Source: Anaeramoeba ignava (lineage: Eukaryota; Metamonada; Anaeramoebidae). Taken from it: 64,000 nt of DNA. The stretch lies in assembly GCA_028826165.1 (NCBI GenBank), contig JAPDFW010000075.1:258501-322500 (forward strand). Direction: 5' to 3'. The translations under genes were made by a program, and so were the position numbers. The notes under the pieces were generated by a model. It was given only the letters and a program-made list of their open reading frames with translations, made no database searches and was not told where the DNA came from. This document shows positions 1 to 13,300 of this stretch, one piece after another; the first letter of the stretch is position 1; the number at the start of each line of letters is the position of its first letter.

Positions 1-53
1 TGATTTTAATTTTGATTTTAATTTTGAATTGAATTTTGAATTGAATTTGAATT

Positions 54-1872
54 TTAATTATTAAATTTGTTAATTAATAAATCAAATAAATTTGGATTTG
101 TTTGATTTAATTGAAAATAATCAATTCCAATTTGAATTTCATCAATTATTTCTTTTGTAATTTGAATTTCATTTTTGATTTGATTTGAATAAATCCAATA
201 TTCAAATATTTGAAATGATTTATTACTCAATTCACTATAATCTGTAACTTTATTAGATTTGTCTTCTGTTACAGATAAAAACATTCCTCGATATAATTCA
301 CTTCTCATTATTAATATTAATTTTGGAAATTTATATTGTTTTTCTTTTCTTTCAATTATAAAATCTTTTTCATTTTCATTTAAATAAATTCTTTTCATTG
401 TTTCTTCAATTTTTTCATTTAAATTTATAATTTCTTTAATTTCAGAATATAATATTGGATTTATTATTCTGTTTGAATAAATCATTTCAAATATTTGATT
501 TGATTCTTTAATTGATTTATTTTGAAATAATTTCTTGAAGTTTTTCATTTTGATTTTGATTTTTGATTTTGATTTAATCTATATTTCAATATTAATTTAT
601 GAGCTTCAATTATTTCTCCATTTTTGGTTTTAAATGAAATATTACAAAATTCTTTTCTTCTAAATAATTTTATCAAATCTTCTTCAAGATTGGAAAAAGA
701 AAGAGGAGAATAATAAAGAAATGATCTATGATATCCACAAGAAATATGATAATTGGAAATTTCTTCATTAAATCTTAATTTAGGAAGTTCAATTTGAATT
801 GGAATTAATTGTATTTCTTGTGTATTTCCTATTCCTAATTGACCAAATTCATTATATCCAAATCCAATTAATTTCCCTTTTTTGGTTAAAATCAAACTAT
901 GAGTAAATCCAACAGAAAAATCAAGAATATTATCATCATTTTCAAATAAAGATGATTTGATTTCAGTAAATTTATAAGTTTCTTCATCTTTATCAAGTCC
1001 ATTATCTTGATAAAATCCACATGAATAAAGTTTTCTTTTTGGATTTTGATTTTCATTTTCATCTTCATTTTCAATCAACATTATTGAATAGTCAATTGCA
1101 CATTGAATATCAATTATTTTACCTTTTGGAATATTTTGGATTTTGGTTAATTTTTGATTCTTGTTTCTTCTTTTCTTGATTCTCCTAATCCAAGTTGACC
1201 AAATTCATTATATCCGCATCCAAATAATTCTTGATTTGAATTTAAAAGAAAAACATGAATTGAACCAGTTCCTGAAAATATTTTAGAAACATTTTTCATC
1301 ATTAAAATTGGTTTTTCTGTTTTTGAAAGTGTTTCAGAATCAAAACCAAGTTGACCATAATAATTTGAACCAATTCCATAAACATTTTGATTTGAAGTTA
1401 ATAAATAAATTGAAAATCTTCCAGAAACAATATCTTCAATTATTCTATCATTTTTATCTTCAATTAATGATGAAATATTGATAAATTCTTTTGAATTTTT
1501 TGGATTAATATTTTCTCCTTTGGCAAATACATTTCCTTCTTTTGTTAAAATAGCTTTATTCCAACCACCAGAAGATACTTTTTGAATATTTTCTTCAATT
1601 TGGATTTTTGAAGGATTTTGTTTTGAATCATTTTCACTTAAATATTCTATTGCTTTTCCATTTTCAAAAAGGAAAATTGTTGAATATTCTCCTGTTGAAA
1701 TTTGTTTAATTTGTTTTTCATTTTCATTTTCATTTTCATTTTCATTTTCATTTTCATTTTCATTTTCATTTTCATTTTTAAATTTAAATTGAATTGATTT
1801 TGTTATTATTTTTGGTTTATTTTTGAAAAGTTTTGGTGTTTCATTTAAACCAAAAAATAAAATTTCATTCAT
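54..1872 (-). pseudogene. RCC1-repeat protein with C-terminal tandem BTB domains; two frame breaks
   Basis: Reading from the ATG at 1872, about 240 residues carry RCC1-type blades (ISTGEYSTIFL, GIGSNYYGQLGF, GCGYNEFGQLGLG) and an EN repeat. The frame then stops near 1150. The sequence 1142-1081 continues the same blade in another frame (KGKIIDIQCAIDYSIML), runs through a further blade and into a first BTB half (NISFKTKNGEIIEAHKLIL), and stops at 545 in a run of AATCAA hexamers. The third segment, 548-54, is a second BTB-like domain (KLILIMRSELYRGMFLSV). RCC1-BTB proteins usually act as Cullin-3 adaptors or GTPase-linked scaffolds; the substrate is unknown here. One base at each break would rejoin the frames, so this may be a live gene with consensus errors, a polymorphic allele or a young pseudogene. 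The 3' end stops at TAA 54-56. Confidence 0.7.
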
Positions 1873-1904
1873 TTTTGAAAAAGAAAAAAATGAAAAAATG
1901 ATTT

Positions 1905-2192
1905 TGGAATTTTAATTTTAAATTTAATTTTTATTTTAATTTTAATTTTAATTTTAATTTTAATTTTAATTTTAATTTTAATTTTAATTTTAATTTTAAT
2001 TTTAATTTTAATTTTAATTTTAATTTTAATTTTAATTTTAATTTTTATTTTAATTATTAATTTTGATTTTAATTTTAATTTTAATTTTAATTTTAATTTT
2101 AATTTTAATTTTAATTTTAATTTTAATTTTGATTTTGATTTTGATTTTGATTTTGATTTTGATTTTGATTTTGATTTTGATTTTGATTTTAA
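1905..2192. repeat. ATTTTA/ATTTTG hexamer microsatellite
   Basis: About 290 bp of ATTTTA units grading into TTTTGA units, between the start of the RCC1-BTB gene and the stop of the phosphatase gene. It reads as KS, KL or KI dipeptides on the minus strand, but this is composition rather than a gene. Confidence 0.9.
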
Positions 2193-2194
2193 TG

Positions 2195-2821
2195 TCAATT
2201 TAAATGAGAAGTTTCATTAATAAATTCAATTTCAAAATTCCCATCATTTGATTCATTTATTTTGCAAATACTACAATAATCAAGTTCAGAAATAAAATCT
2301 TCTTCCATAAAAAGTTGCACAATAGAAGAAATACCGTAACCATGAGTAACAAATAAAATATTTTGATTTTGATAATTTTGGATAATTTTATTTGCAGTAT
2401 TTTGATATCTTTGAAACATTTCTTGGATAGTTTCTGGATTAGAAATAGTAATAAAAGATTGATAATTTTGATTTATTTTTTCAAATTGATTTTGATTTTG
2501 GAAAAATTCTAATTCAAGTTTTATATCATTTATTGAAGGAAACCAATTTTTATTAATGAATTCAGATAAACCTTGTTCACAATTAATTTCTAAATTGATT
2601 TGATCAGCAACTGCTTTTGCTGTTTGTAAACATCGAAGAAATGGAGATGAAAAAATTAAAGAAATTGATTCGTTTTTTAATCGTTTTCCTGTTTTAAATG
2701 CTTGTTGTTTTCCGTTTTCTGTAAGTGTTGGATCATATTTATTTTTGGCAGTTTTTTCCCAATTTTCATCTACATCATCAATTCTTTCTCCATGTCTAAT
2801 TATCCAAATTGATCTTTTCAT
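2195..2821 (-). CDS. Histidine-phosphatase (phosphoglycerate-mutase-like) family protein
   Basis: A 208-residue single-exon protein. The N-terminal IWIIRHGER is the RHG signature carrying the phosphorylated histidine. SSPFLRCLQTA supplies the second conserved arginine, and FVTHGYG near residue 160 supplies the second catalytic histidine. The layout fits the soluble UBASH3/STS-like or fungal PGM-like branch of the histidine acid phosphatase clan more than glycolytic dPGM, because the dPGM insertions are missing. No signal peptide or membrane segment is visible, so it is probably cytosolic. The substrate cannot be told from sequence. The start ATG at 2821 is preceded by the A-rich complement of the T-rich leader seen at most genes here. 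It faces the large satellite at 2.9-5.1 kb. Confidence 0.85.
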   Translation of the reverse strand: MKRSIWIIRHGERIDDVDENWEKTAKNKYDPTLTENGKQQAFKTGKRLKNESISLIFSSPFLRCLQTAKAVADQINLEINCEQGLSEFINKNWFPSINDIKLELEFFQNQNQFEKINQNYQSFITISNPETIQEMFQRYQNTANKIIQNYQNQNILFVTHGYGISSIVQLFMEEDFISELDYCSICKINESNDGNFEIEFINETSHLN

Positions 2822-2871
2822 TTGAATTAAAATGAAAAAAAAAATGAAAAATGAAAAAAAAAAATTAAATT

Positions 2872-5131
2872 TTTTTATTAAATTTTATTCCAATTTTATT
2901 ATAAAATTTTATTCCAATTTAATTATTAAATCTTATTCCAATTTTATTATAAAATTTTATTCCACTTTTATTATAAAATTTTATTCCAATTTAATTATTA
3001 AATCTTATTCCACTTTTATTATAAAATTTTATTCCACTTTTTTATTAAATTTTATTATTAAATCTTATTCCACTTTAATTATTAAATTTTATTTCAATTT
3101 AATTATTAAATTTTATTTCAATTTAATTATTAAATTTTATTCCAATTTTATTTATTAAATTTTATTCCAATTTTATTATTAAATTTTATTCCAATTTAAT
3201 TATTAAATTTTATTCCAATTTTATTATTAAATTTTATTCCACTTTTATTATTAAATTTTATTCCAATTTAATTATTAAATTTTATTCCAATTTTATTATT
3301 AAATTTTATTCAAATTTTTATTATTAAATTTTATTCAATTTATTTATTAAATTTTATTCCAATTTTATTATTAAATTTTATTCCAATTTTATTATTAAAT
3401 TTTATTAATAAATAAAATTATCTTAATTTATTTTATTCAAATTTTATTCAAATTTTATTTAAATTTTTATTCCAATTTTATTTATTAAATTTTATTCCAA
3501 TTTTATTATTAAATCTTATTCCAATTTTATTCCACTTTTTATTAAATTTTATTATTAAATCTTATTCCAATTTAATTATTAAATCTTATTCCACTTTTAT
3601 TAATTAAATTTTATTCCACTTTAATTATTAAATTTTATTCCACTTTATTATTAAATTTTATTCCAATTTTATTATTAAATTTTATTCCAATTTTATTATT
3701 AAATTTTATTCCAATTTATTATTAAATTTTATTCCAAATTTATTTATTAATTTTATTAAATTTAATTTGAAAAAGAAAAATTAAATTTTATGGAATTTTA
3801 ATTATTAAATTTAATTTCAATTTTATTATTAAATTTTATTCCACTTTTATTATTAAATTTTATTCCAATTTTTTAATTATTAAATTTTAATTCCAATTTT
3901 TTATTATTAATTTTTATTTCCATTTTTTATTAAATTTATTTTTTAATTTTTTATTCCATTTTTTTATTAAATTTAATTTTAATTTTATTATTAAATTTTA
4001 TTCCAATTTAATTATTAAATTTTATTCCACTTTTATTATTAAATTTTATTCCAATTTTTTTATTAAATTAAATTTGAATTTTATTCCAATTTTATTATAA
4101 AATTTTATTCCAATTTAATTATTAAATCTTATTCAATTTTTATTCCACTTTTTTTATTAAATTTTATTCCAAATTTATTTATTAAATTTTATTTATTAAA
4201 TTTTTATTAAATTTTATTCCAATTTTATTATTAAATTTTATTCCACTTTTTATTAAATTTTATTCCAAATTTATTTATTAAATTTTATTTATTAAATTTT
4301 TATTAAATTTTATTCCAATTTTTATTATTTTGAATTTTATTCCACTTTTATTATTAAATTTTATTCCAATTTTATTATAAAATTTTATTCCACTTTTATT
4401 AAATTTTATTCCAATTTAATTATAAAATTTTATTCCACTTTTATTATTAAATTTAATTTGAATTTTATTATTAAATTTAATTTGAATTTTATTTATTAAA
4501 TTTTATTCCAATTTATTTATAAAATTTTATTCCAATTTTATTATAAAATTTTATTCCAATTTTATTATTAAATTTTATTCCAATTTTTATTATTAAATTT
4601 TATTCCACTTTTATTATTAAATTTTATTCAATTTTATTATTAAATTTTATTATTAAATCTTATTAAATTAAATTAAATTTCCAATTTAATTATTAAATTT
4701 TATTATTAAATTTTATTCCACTTTTAATTATTAAATTTTATTCCAATTTTATTTATTAAATTTTATTCCACTTTTATTATTAAATTTTATTATTAAATTT
4801 TATTCCAATTTTATTCCAATTTTATTTATTAAATTTTATTCCAATTTTATTATTGAATTTAATTTGAATTTTATTATTAATTTTATTCCAATTTTATTAT
4901 TAAATTTTATTCCAATTTTATTATTAAAATTTATTCCAATTTATTTATTAAATTTTATTCCAATTTTATTATAAAATTTTATTCCAATTTTATTATTAAA
5001 TTTTATTCCAATTTTATTATAAAATTTTATTCCAATTTTATTAAATTTAATTTGAATTTTATTCCATTTTTATTATTGAATTTAATTTGAATTTTATTAT
5101 TGAATTTAATTTGAATTTTATTATTAAATTT
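2872..5131. repeat. 24-bp AT-rich satellite array
   Basis: About 2.26 kb of degenerate tandem repeats, consensus AATTTTATTATTAAATTTTATTCC with variants TTATAAAATT and TTCCACTTTT. Indels and point changes are frequent, so it is older or less homogenised than the intron arrays. It separates the phosphatase gene (-) from TOP2 (+). Open frames in it are short and repetitive; no gene is seen. Confidence 0.92.
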
Positions 5132-5479
5132 TAAAATGGAAAAGTTTAACGTGTTAAAGTCAATTTTTTTTATTTGAATTTTTTTTATTTGAATATTTTT
5201 TATTTGAATTTTTTTTATTTGAATTTTTTTTTTATTTGATTAAAAATTTTAAAAGAAAAGAAAAAACCGTTAAATAATAAAAAGATTTTTAATTTGATTT
5301 TTAGACGTTAACATTTTTAAATTATTTTTTAATAATCAATTTCATTTTAAACAATAAAAACCTTAAAAGAAAAGAAAATCAAAAAAAATTCTTTTATTTT
5401 TATTCTTATTTTCTAATTATTTTTTAATCATTTTCTTTTTATTTTTGACTGCGAATTTACAAAAAAAAAAAAAGAAACA
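5132..5479 (+). promoter_or_regulatory. TOP2 upstream region
   Basis: A 350-bp non-repetitive spacer between the satellite and TOP2. It contains T-runs with TTTATTTGAATTTT units, an isolated higher-GC patch AACGTGTTAAAG near 5149-5160, and GACGTTAACA near 5303. It ends in a T-rich leader and ACAAAAAAAAAAAAG before the ATG. The promoter role is inferred from position. Confidence 0.4.
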
Positions 5480-8400
5480 ATGTCAGATACTTCAGATTCA
5501 GATTTTAAAGAAGAAAAAACAAAACCAAAAACAAAAGCAAAAACAACAAGAACAAGAAAAACAAAAGCAAAAACAACAAAAGCAAAAACAAAAGCAAAAA
5601 CAACAAAACAAAAAAAACCAAAAGAAAAAGTTGAAATTTTATCTTCAGATTCAGAAGATAAAGAAGGAGATTCAGGAGGAATTGATGTAGATGATGATAG
5701 ACCAGTTGAAGAAATTTACACAAAAATGGTAAATAATTTCTAAAAAAAATAAAAAATAAAACGTTCCACTTTTCTTTATTGATTTTTTTATTGATTTTTT
5801 TATTCATTTTTTTATTGATTTTTTTATTAATTTCTTTATTCATTTTCTTTTTTTAGTCACAATTAGAACACATTTTACTCAGACCAGATACATACATTGG
5901 ATCAACAGATTCAATAACAGATACAATGTGGGTTTACGACAAAGACGGAATGGTTTTTCGAGAAGTTTCTTATGTTCCAGGCTTGTACAAAATCTTTGAT
6001 GAAATTCTTGTCAACGCTGCAGACAACAAACAAAGAGATGCCAAAATGAACACAATCAAAGTGACAATCGACCAGCCAAACAACAAAATTGTCATCTTCA
6101 ACAACGGAAAAGGAATTCCAGTTGAAATCCACAAAACGGAAAAAATATACGTTCCAGAACTGATTTTTGGGCATTTACTAACAAGTAGCAACTACGACGA
6201 TTCCAAAAAGAAGGTTACTGGAGGAAGAAATGGATATGGAGCTAAATTGTGCAACATTTTCTCGACTGAATTTATAGTGGAAACTTCGGACCAAAAATCA
6301 GGATATTATTTTTATCAAAAATACGAAAGCAACATGAGCGAAAAAACAGAACCAAAATTAACAAAAGCGAAACGATCCGATTTCACTCAAATCACATTCA
6401 AACCCGATCTTGCCAAGTTTCACATGGACAAACTCGATGACGATACTGTTGCGTTGATGAAGAAAAGAGTCTACGATGTTGCAGGTTGCAATCCAAAAGT
6501 TAAAGTTTATCTGAATGACGAATTGATCAAAATCAAGTCTTTCAAGGATTACTGCAAACTATATTTCAAAAACGTCAATTTTGACGATGTTCCAAGTGTA
6601 TACGAACGCATTTCGGATCGTTGGGAAGTTATGGTACTGCCTAGTGAAGGACAATTCCGACAAGTGAGTTTTGTAAACTCAATCTGGACAATTAAAGGAG
6701 GAACACATGTTTCCACAATTGTGGAACAGATCACAAAAAAACTTTTCGAAAAGGTCACCAAAAACAACAAAAGTGCGCCGATTAAGAAATACCAAATCAA
6801 ACAACACATACAGATCTTCTTGAATTCACTTATTGAAAATCCTGCTTTCGATTCACAAACAAAGGAAACATTGACTTCAAGACCGAAAACTTTTGGATCA
6901 AATCCGGAGTTGAGCGAAAACTTCCTTAATAAAATTGTTAAAAGTGGAATTACAAAAAATGTTCTTGATTGGGTTAATTTCCAAGAGAAAAAAATCCTGC
7001 AAAAATCAACTGTTGGACGCAAACAGAAAAGAATCAAAGGAATTCCAAAACTAGACGATGCAAACGAAGCAGGATCAAAATACGGGTCTGAATGCACACT
7101 AATTCTCACAGAAGGAGATTCTGCAAAGGCGCTCGCAGTTTCAGGATTGGGTGTTGTTGGAAGAGATCGATACGGAGTATTTCCGTTGCGCGGGAAGCTT
7201 CTGAATGTAAGGGAGGCACGCACAAAGCAGGTTGTCAACAACGTTGAGATTAATTCGATTGTCAAGATTCTGGGACTTAAGTATGGAAAGGAGTATACAA
7301 ACATCAAGGAACTGCGATACGGACATCTGATGATCATGGCAGATCAGGATTTCGATGGTTCGCACATCAAGGGGCTTGTGATTAATTTTATTCATCATTT
7401 CTGGCCTTCTTTGGTTAGAGTTCCTGGATTTCTTTGCGAATTTATAACCCCCATTGTCAAGGTTACTCGCAAAAAAGAAACGGTATCTTTCTTCACTATT
7501 CCAGAATTTCATAAATGGAGATCTCAGAACAATAACGGACGCGGATGGACTATCAAATACTACAAGGGTTTGGGTACAAGTACAGCAAAAGAAGCTAAGC
7601 AATACTTTTCCAATTTGGACATCCACAAAATTGATTTCGATTATCAAGGAAAGGAAGACGATAACTCAATCGATCTTGCTTTTTCAAAGAAGAAAGCAAA
7701 GGATCGAAAGGAATGGCTGTCGGATGTTCCTGAGAATCTTTATGTGGATCACACACAATCACAAATGACTTATGATGATTTCATCAACAAAGAATTGATT
7801 CTCTTCTCGGACGCAGACAACAAACGATCCATCCCTTCTGTTGTTGATGGTTTCAAACCTGGTCATAGAAAGATTATTTACGCATGTTTCAAACGAAATC
7901 TTGTGAAGGAGATGAAGGTTGCACAACTCTCAGGATATGTAGCCGAGAAATCTGCATATCATCATGGAGAACAAAGTTTAAGCGGAACAATTATTGGAAT
8001 TGCACAGAACTTTGTTGGTTCAAATAACATCAGCTTGCTTCTCCCTCTCGGTCAATTCGGAACACGTTTACAGGGCGGAAAAGATGCAGCAAGTCCCAGA
8101 TATATCTTCACAATGCTCTCATCAATAACCCGTTGTATATTTCATCCTGAAGATGATAATATTCTTGATTATTTGAACGAAGACAACCAGAAAATTGAGC
8201 CGAGATTTTATTCGCCAATTCTGCCAATGGTGCTTGTCAATGGTGCAGAGGGAATAGGAACAGGATATTCAACTTACATTCCCACTTACAATCCGCGCGA
8301 GATTGCCGAGAATCTTCGACTCATGTTGAAGGGAGAAGATCCCAAAGAAATGACTCCTTGGTACAAGGGATTCACTGGAATCGTTGAGCCTCTTGATCCA

Positions 8401-10194
8401 GAAACAACAACAACAAAGCGCCGACGAACTTCCTCAGATTCTTTGAACACAAGATTTATTACTCGTGGTGTATACAAAAAAATTGATGAGACAACAATCG
8501 AAATTACAGAACTTCCTGTGCATTCCAAATTCTCATGGACTTACAGTTACAAAGAATTTCTCGAAACGCTTCTTCCTGGAGAAAAAAACGAAGCTATCGA
8601 GGATTTCTCAGAACATCACACAGACACCGAGGTTCGTTTCGTTATCACAACAACTCCGGAGCAAATGAAGAAGATTGAGAAGGAAGGCATCGAGAAGTTT
8701 TTCAAACTCACATCCACACTTTCGCTTGATAACATGCATCTCTTTGATCAGCACGGAAGAATCAAAAAGTACAACTCTCCCTCTGATATTCTTCGCGAGT
8801 TTTTCGAGCTCCGTAAGGTCCACTATGTTCAAAGAAAGGAGTTTATGGTTGACCGTTTGCGTAATCAGACTCTCCGTTTATCTAACCAGGCCAGATTCAT
8901 CAAAATGGTTATCGATGGAGAAATTGAGATCCGAAACGTCAAGAAAAAAAAGGTTATTGAATTGCTTGCAAAGCATCATTTCGATAAGTTTAAAAAGGGT
9001 TCGACAAAAAGTCGTTTGAATTCGGATGAAGATTCTGATGAAAACAACAATAACAATAATGACAACGATAACGATAATGATAACGAGAATGCAAATGAAA
9101 AAGATTCTGGTTTTGATTATCTTCTTTCCATGTCTCTCTGGAATCTTACATTTGAAAAATATCAAGATCTTCTTCGCCAAAGAGAAGAAAGCAAAAATCT
9201 CACTTTAACTCTTGAAAAAACACCCATTGAAGATTTATGGGAAACTGATCTTGAAACTTTCCTTAATACTCTTGATAAAGTTGAAGAAGAAGAAAGAATT
9301 GAGTCCGAAACTTCCAAATTCAATAAAAAGAATACCAAACGAAGAACAAGAAGAGCGCCTGCAAAACCAAGAGCAAAACCTGTTAAAAAAGAAACTGAAC
9401 AAGATTCAGAAAAGCCAAAAGTTAGAAAACCAAGAGGAAGACCTAAAGCAGCAAATAAAAGTTCACAAGAAAATGAACCACCAAAAAAATCAACTCGAGG
9501 TCGAAAAAGAAAAGTTGATTTAAATCAAGAAAAAGAAAATATGAAGCAATCCCAAACAGATGAAATTAAAGAACTTGATAATAATTTCAAGAATTTAACA
9601 TCCAAATTAAAATCAAAATCAAAATCTAAATCAAAATCAAAATCAAAATCAAAATCAAAATCAAAATCTAAATCAAAATCTAAATCAAATTCTAATTCTA
9701 ATTCTGATTCTGATAAAAAACCAAAAAGAAAAACTCGTCAAACAAGAAAAAAACAAGAAAATAAAAATCCAAAAAATAAAAAGAAAAATCAAAAAGTTGG
9801 AAAAGAAAATAATGAACCGAATAAATTAACCGAAAAAGATATTCACAGTTTATCTCTTCTAGAAAGACTTGAATTGAAAACTAAACAAGAATTAGATAAT
9901 ACTGATATGGATTTTTTATCTAAAACAACTTTTTCACCAAAAGATACAAAAAAAACAAAATCAAAATCAAAATCAAAAATTAAATCAAAATCAAAATCAA
10001 AATCAAAAATTGATTCTCCAATAAATTCTCCTCCAATTAGAAGAACTAGAAATAATAGAAGAACTTCAACTATACCTGATTTTTTCCCAAAAGTTAAAAA
10101 AGATACAAAAAAGATGAAAGAATCAAGTGAATCAGAAAGTGAATTATCAATTAAATCAAGTGATGATTCTGATTCAAGTTATTCAGATAATTAA
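5480..10194 (+). CDS. TOP2: DNA topoisomerase II (type IIA, eukaryotic)
   Basis: Two exons, 5480-5728 and 5857-10194, join across a 128-nt GT-AG phase-0 intron (gtaaat...tttttag) to give 1528 residues, close to human TOP2A. The splice restores SQLEHILLRPDTYIGS at the start of the ATPase domain. Visible sites are the GHKL motif EILVNAADN (E132, N136), GRNGYGAK, TOPRIM EGDSAKA (E502), PLRGKLLN, DQDFDGSH (D579, D581, D583), and the winged-helix GGKDAASPRY with catalytic Tyr832. The spacings match yeast E449/D526/Y782. It passes one duplex through another in the nucleus to resolve catenanes and supercoils. The N-terminal 80 residues are a K/T-rich tail, an Asn/Asp tract sits in the C-gate region, and the last 350 residues are basic with KS repeats and AT-hook-like KPRGRPK and TRGRKRK. 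The core uses more GC-ending codons than the tails. Confidence 0.98.
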
Positions 10195-10353
10195 GAATTT
10201 CAAATTCTTTTTTCTTTTCTTTTCAAATTCTTTTCAAATTCTTTTCAAATTCTTTTCAATTTCTTTTCAATTTCTTTTGTTAGAATAAAAAAATTTATTT
10301 TCCAAAAATATTATTTTTCATTTTTTTATTCATTTTTCTTTAAAATAAACAAA

Positions 10354-13300
10354 ATGCAAAATTTACCATTTAAATTAAATAAAAAATTTTCTTTTTCTTC
10401 TTTTAAATTTTCTTCTTTAAAAAATCCAAAAAAAATTCAAGAATATCAAAATCGAGTTTGGGATGTTTGTAAACAAATTTATAAAGGAGGTCTTGTTGAA
10501 TTTGGTGAAGGAAATGTTTCTCATCGAGTTTTTAAAGAAGATCTTGAAAAAAATTCAATTGAACAAATTTTTATTACACCAACTCATAATGATTATTCAA
10601 CAATTCAACAAAATGATATTGTTCATGTTGATTTCAATGGAAAATTATTAAGTGATTCAAGAAAACCTTCTTCTGAATTACCTTTACATCTTGGAATTTA
10701 TAAATCAAGACCAAAAGTGAATTGTATTATACATACTCATTCACCATTTGCATCAATGCTTGCAGTTTCTGGTTTATATTTAATGAATAATTAATTGAAT
10801 ATTGGATATTGAATTGAATTAAATATTGAATATTGAATATTGAATTGAATTAAATATTGAATTGAATTGAATATTGAATTGAATTAAATAAATTGAATTA
10901 AATATTGAATTGAATATTAAATTGAATTAAATATTGAATATTGAATTGAATTAAATATTGAATTGAATATTGAATTGAATATTGAATTGAATTGAATTGA
11001 ATTGAATTAAATATTGAATATTGAATTGAATTGAATTGAATATTGAATTGAATTGAATTGAATATTGAATTGAAATTAAAATTTGAATCGAATTAAATAT
11101 TGAATTGAATAATGGAATTGAATTGAATATTGAATTAAAATTGAATTGAATTGTTGAATTGAATTGGAATTGAATATTGAATTGAATGAATTGAAATTGA
11201 ATTGAATTGAATTGAATTGAATTGAAATGGGTGAATGGAATTGAATGAATTGAAAATTGGAATTGGTGAATATTGGTGAATATTTGAATATGGAATATTA
11301 AATATTCAAAATATTGAATTAAATTGAAATTGGGAATATTGAAATGAATTGAATCGAATTGGAAATTGGAATTGAATTAAATATTGGAATGAATATTGAA
11401 TATTGAAGGAATTGAAATGAATGGAATGAATGGAATTGAATTGAATTGAATGGAATGGAATTGAAATAAATATTGAAATGAAATTGGAATTGAATTAAAT
11501 ATTGAATTAAATATTGAATGAATATTGAAATTGGAATTGGAATTGAATTGAGGTAAATATTCGAATTGAAATTGAGTGAATAAATATTGAATTGAATTGA
11601 AATTGAATAATATTGAATTGAATGAATATTGAATATTGAATGAATTGAATTGGTAAATATTGGAATTGAAATCGGTGAATGGGAATTGAAATTGAATTGA
11701 AATTGGAATGGAATTGAATTCGAATTGGAATTGAATTGAATTAAATATTAAATTGAATTGAATATTAAATTTGAATTGAATGTTAAATATTGAATTGGAA
11801 TTGAAATGAATTGAAATTGAATTAAAATTGAATATTGAATATTGAATAAAATATTAAAATTGGAATTGAATGAATTGAATATTGAATGAATATTGAATTG
11901 AATATTGAATATTAAAATTAAATATTGGTGAATTGAATGAATGAATTGAATATTGGAATTGAATTGAATTGAATTGGAATTGGAATAATGAATTGAGGTG
12001 AATATTGAATGAATGGCAAAAAAATTGAAATATTGAATTGAAATCAAATTGAAAATTGAATTGAATATTGAATTGAATTGAATTGAATTGAATTGAATGA
12101 ATGAATTGAAATTGTTGAATTGAATCATTGAAATTGAATGAATAAATATTGGAATCAAATATTGAATCGAAATTGAATTGAATTGAATTGAAGTAGGGAA
12201 TGAATATTGAATTGAAGGAATCGAATATTGAATAAATCGAATGAATTGAAATTGGAATGGGAAAATATTAAATGGAATTGAATTGGAAAAAAATTGAAAT
12301 TGAATTGAAATTAAAATATTGAAATTGAATATTGAATTGAATGAATGAATATTGAATATTGAAAAAAATTGAATATTGAATAAATGGAATTGAAATGAAT
12401 TGAATATTAAATTGAATGAATATTGAAATTAAATTGAAATCAAATATTGAATTGGAAATTGAATTGAATATTGAATCGAATATTGAATTGAATATTGAAT
12501 TGAATTGAATTAAATATTGAATTGAATATTAAAATTAAATGAATTGAATTGGAATTGAATCGAATATTGAAATTGAAATTTGAATTGAATTGAATTGAAT
12601 ATTGAATTGAATTGAATGAATTTGAATTGAATATTGGGTGAATATTGAATCAAATATTGGAATGAATTGAATTGGAATTGAATTGAATATTAAATATTGA
12701 ATTGAATTGAATTAAATATTGAATGAATATTGAATTGAATATTAAATTGAATTAAATTGAATCTGAATCGAATTGAATAGTGAATATTGAGTAAATATCG
12801 AATATGGTCAAATATTGAATCGAAATTGTGAATATTGAAATTGAATTGAATTGAAATGAATATTGAAGTGAATATTGAATTGAATTGAATTGAATATTGA
12901 ATTGAATTGAATTGAATATTGAATTGAATTGAATATTAAATATTGAATTGAATTGAATTGAATATTGAATTGAATTGAATTAAATATTGAATTAAATATT
13001 GAATTGAATATTGAATTGAATTGAATTGAATTGAATTGAATTGAATTGAATTGAATTGAATATTGAATTGAATTAAATATTGAATTAAATATTAAATATT
13101 GAATTGAATTGAATTGAATTGAATATTGAATTGAATATTGAATTGAATTTGAATTGAATATTGAATTGAATTGAATATTGAATTGAATTGAATATTGAAT
13201 TGAATTGAATTGAATATTGAATTGAATTGAATTTTGAATTGAATTGAATATTGAATTGAATTGAATTGAATTGAATTGAATATTATATCTTGATAAAAAA

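Noticed and set aside
2832-3158. YSNFIIKF repeat frame on the plus strand
   Set aside because: Pure satellite translation with no conserved sequence, and it fades as the repeat slips.
6549-7647. Minus-strand frames of 262 and 168 codons within TOP2
   Set aside because: They overlap the conserved TOPRIM and ATPase coding region in the wrong strand and match nothing known.
10354-10424. Definite hydrogenosomal or mitochondrial presequence on the aldolase
   Set aside because: The first residues are F/K/S-rich, but in this AT-rich genome such composition is common; there is no clear cleavage motif.
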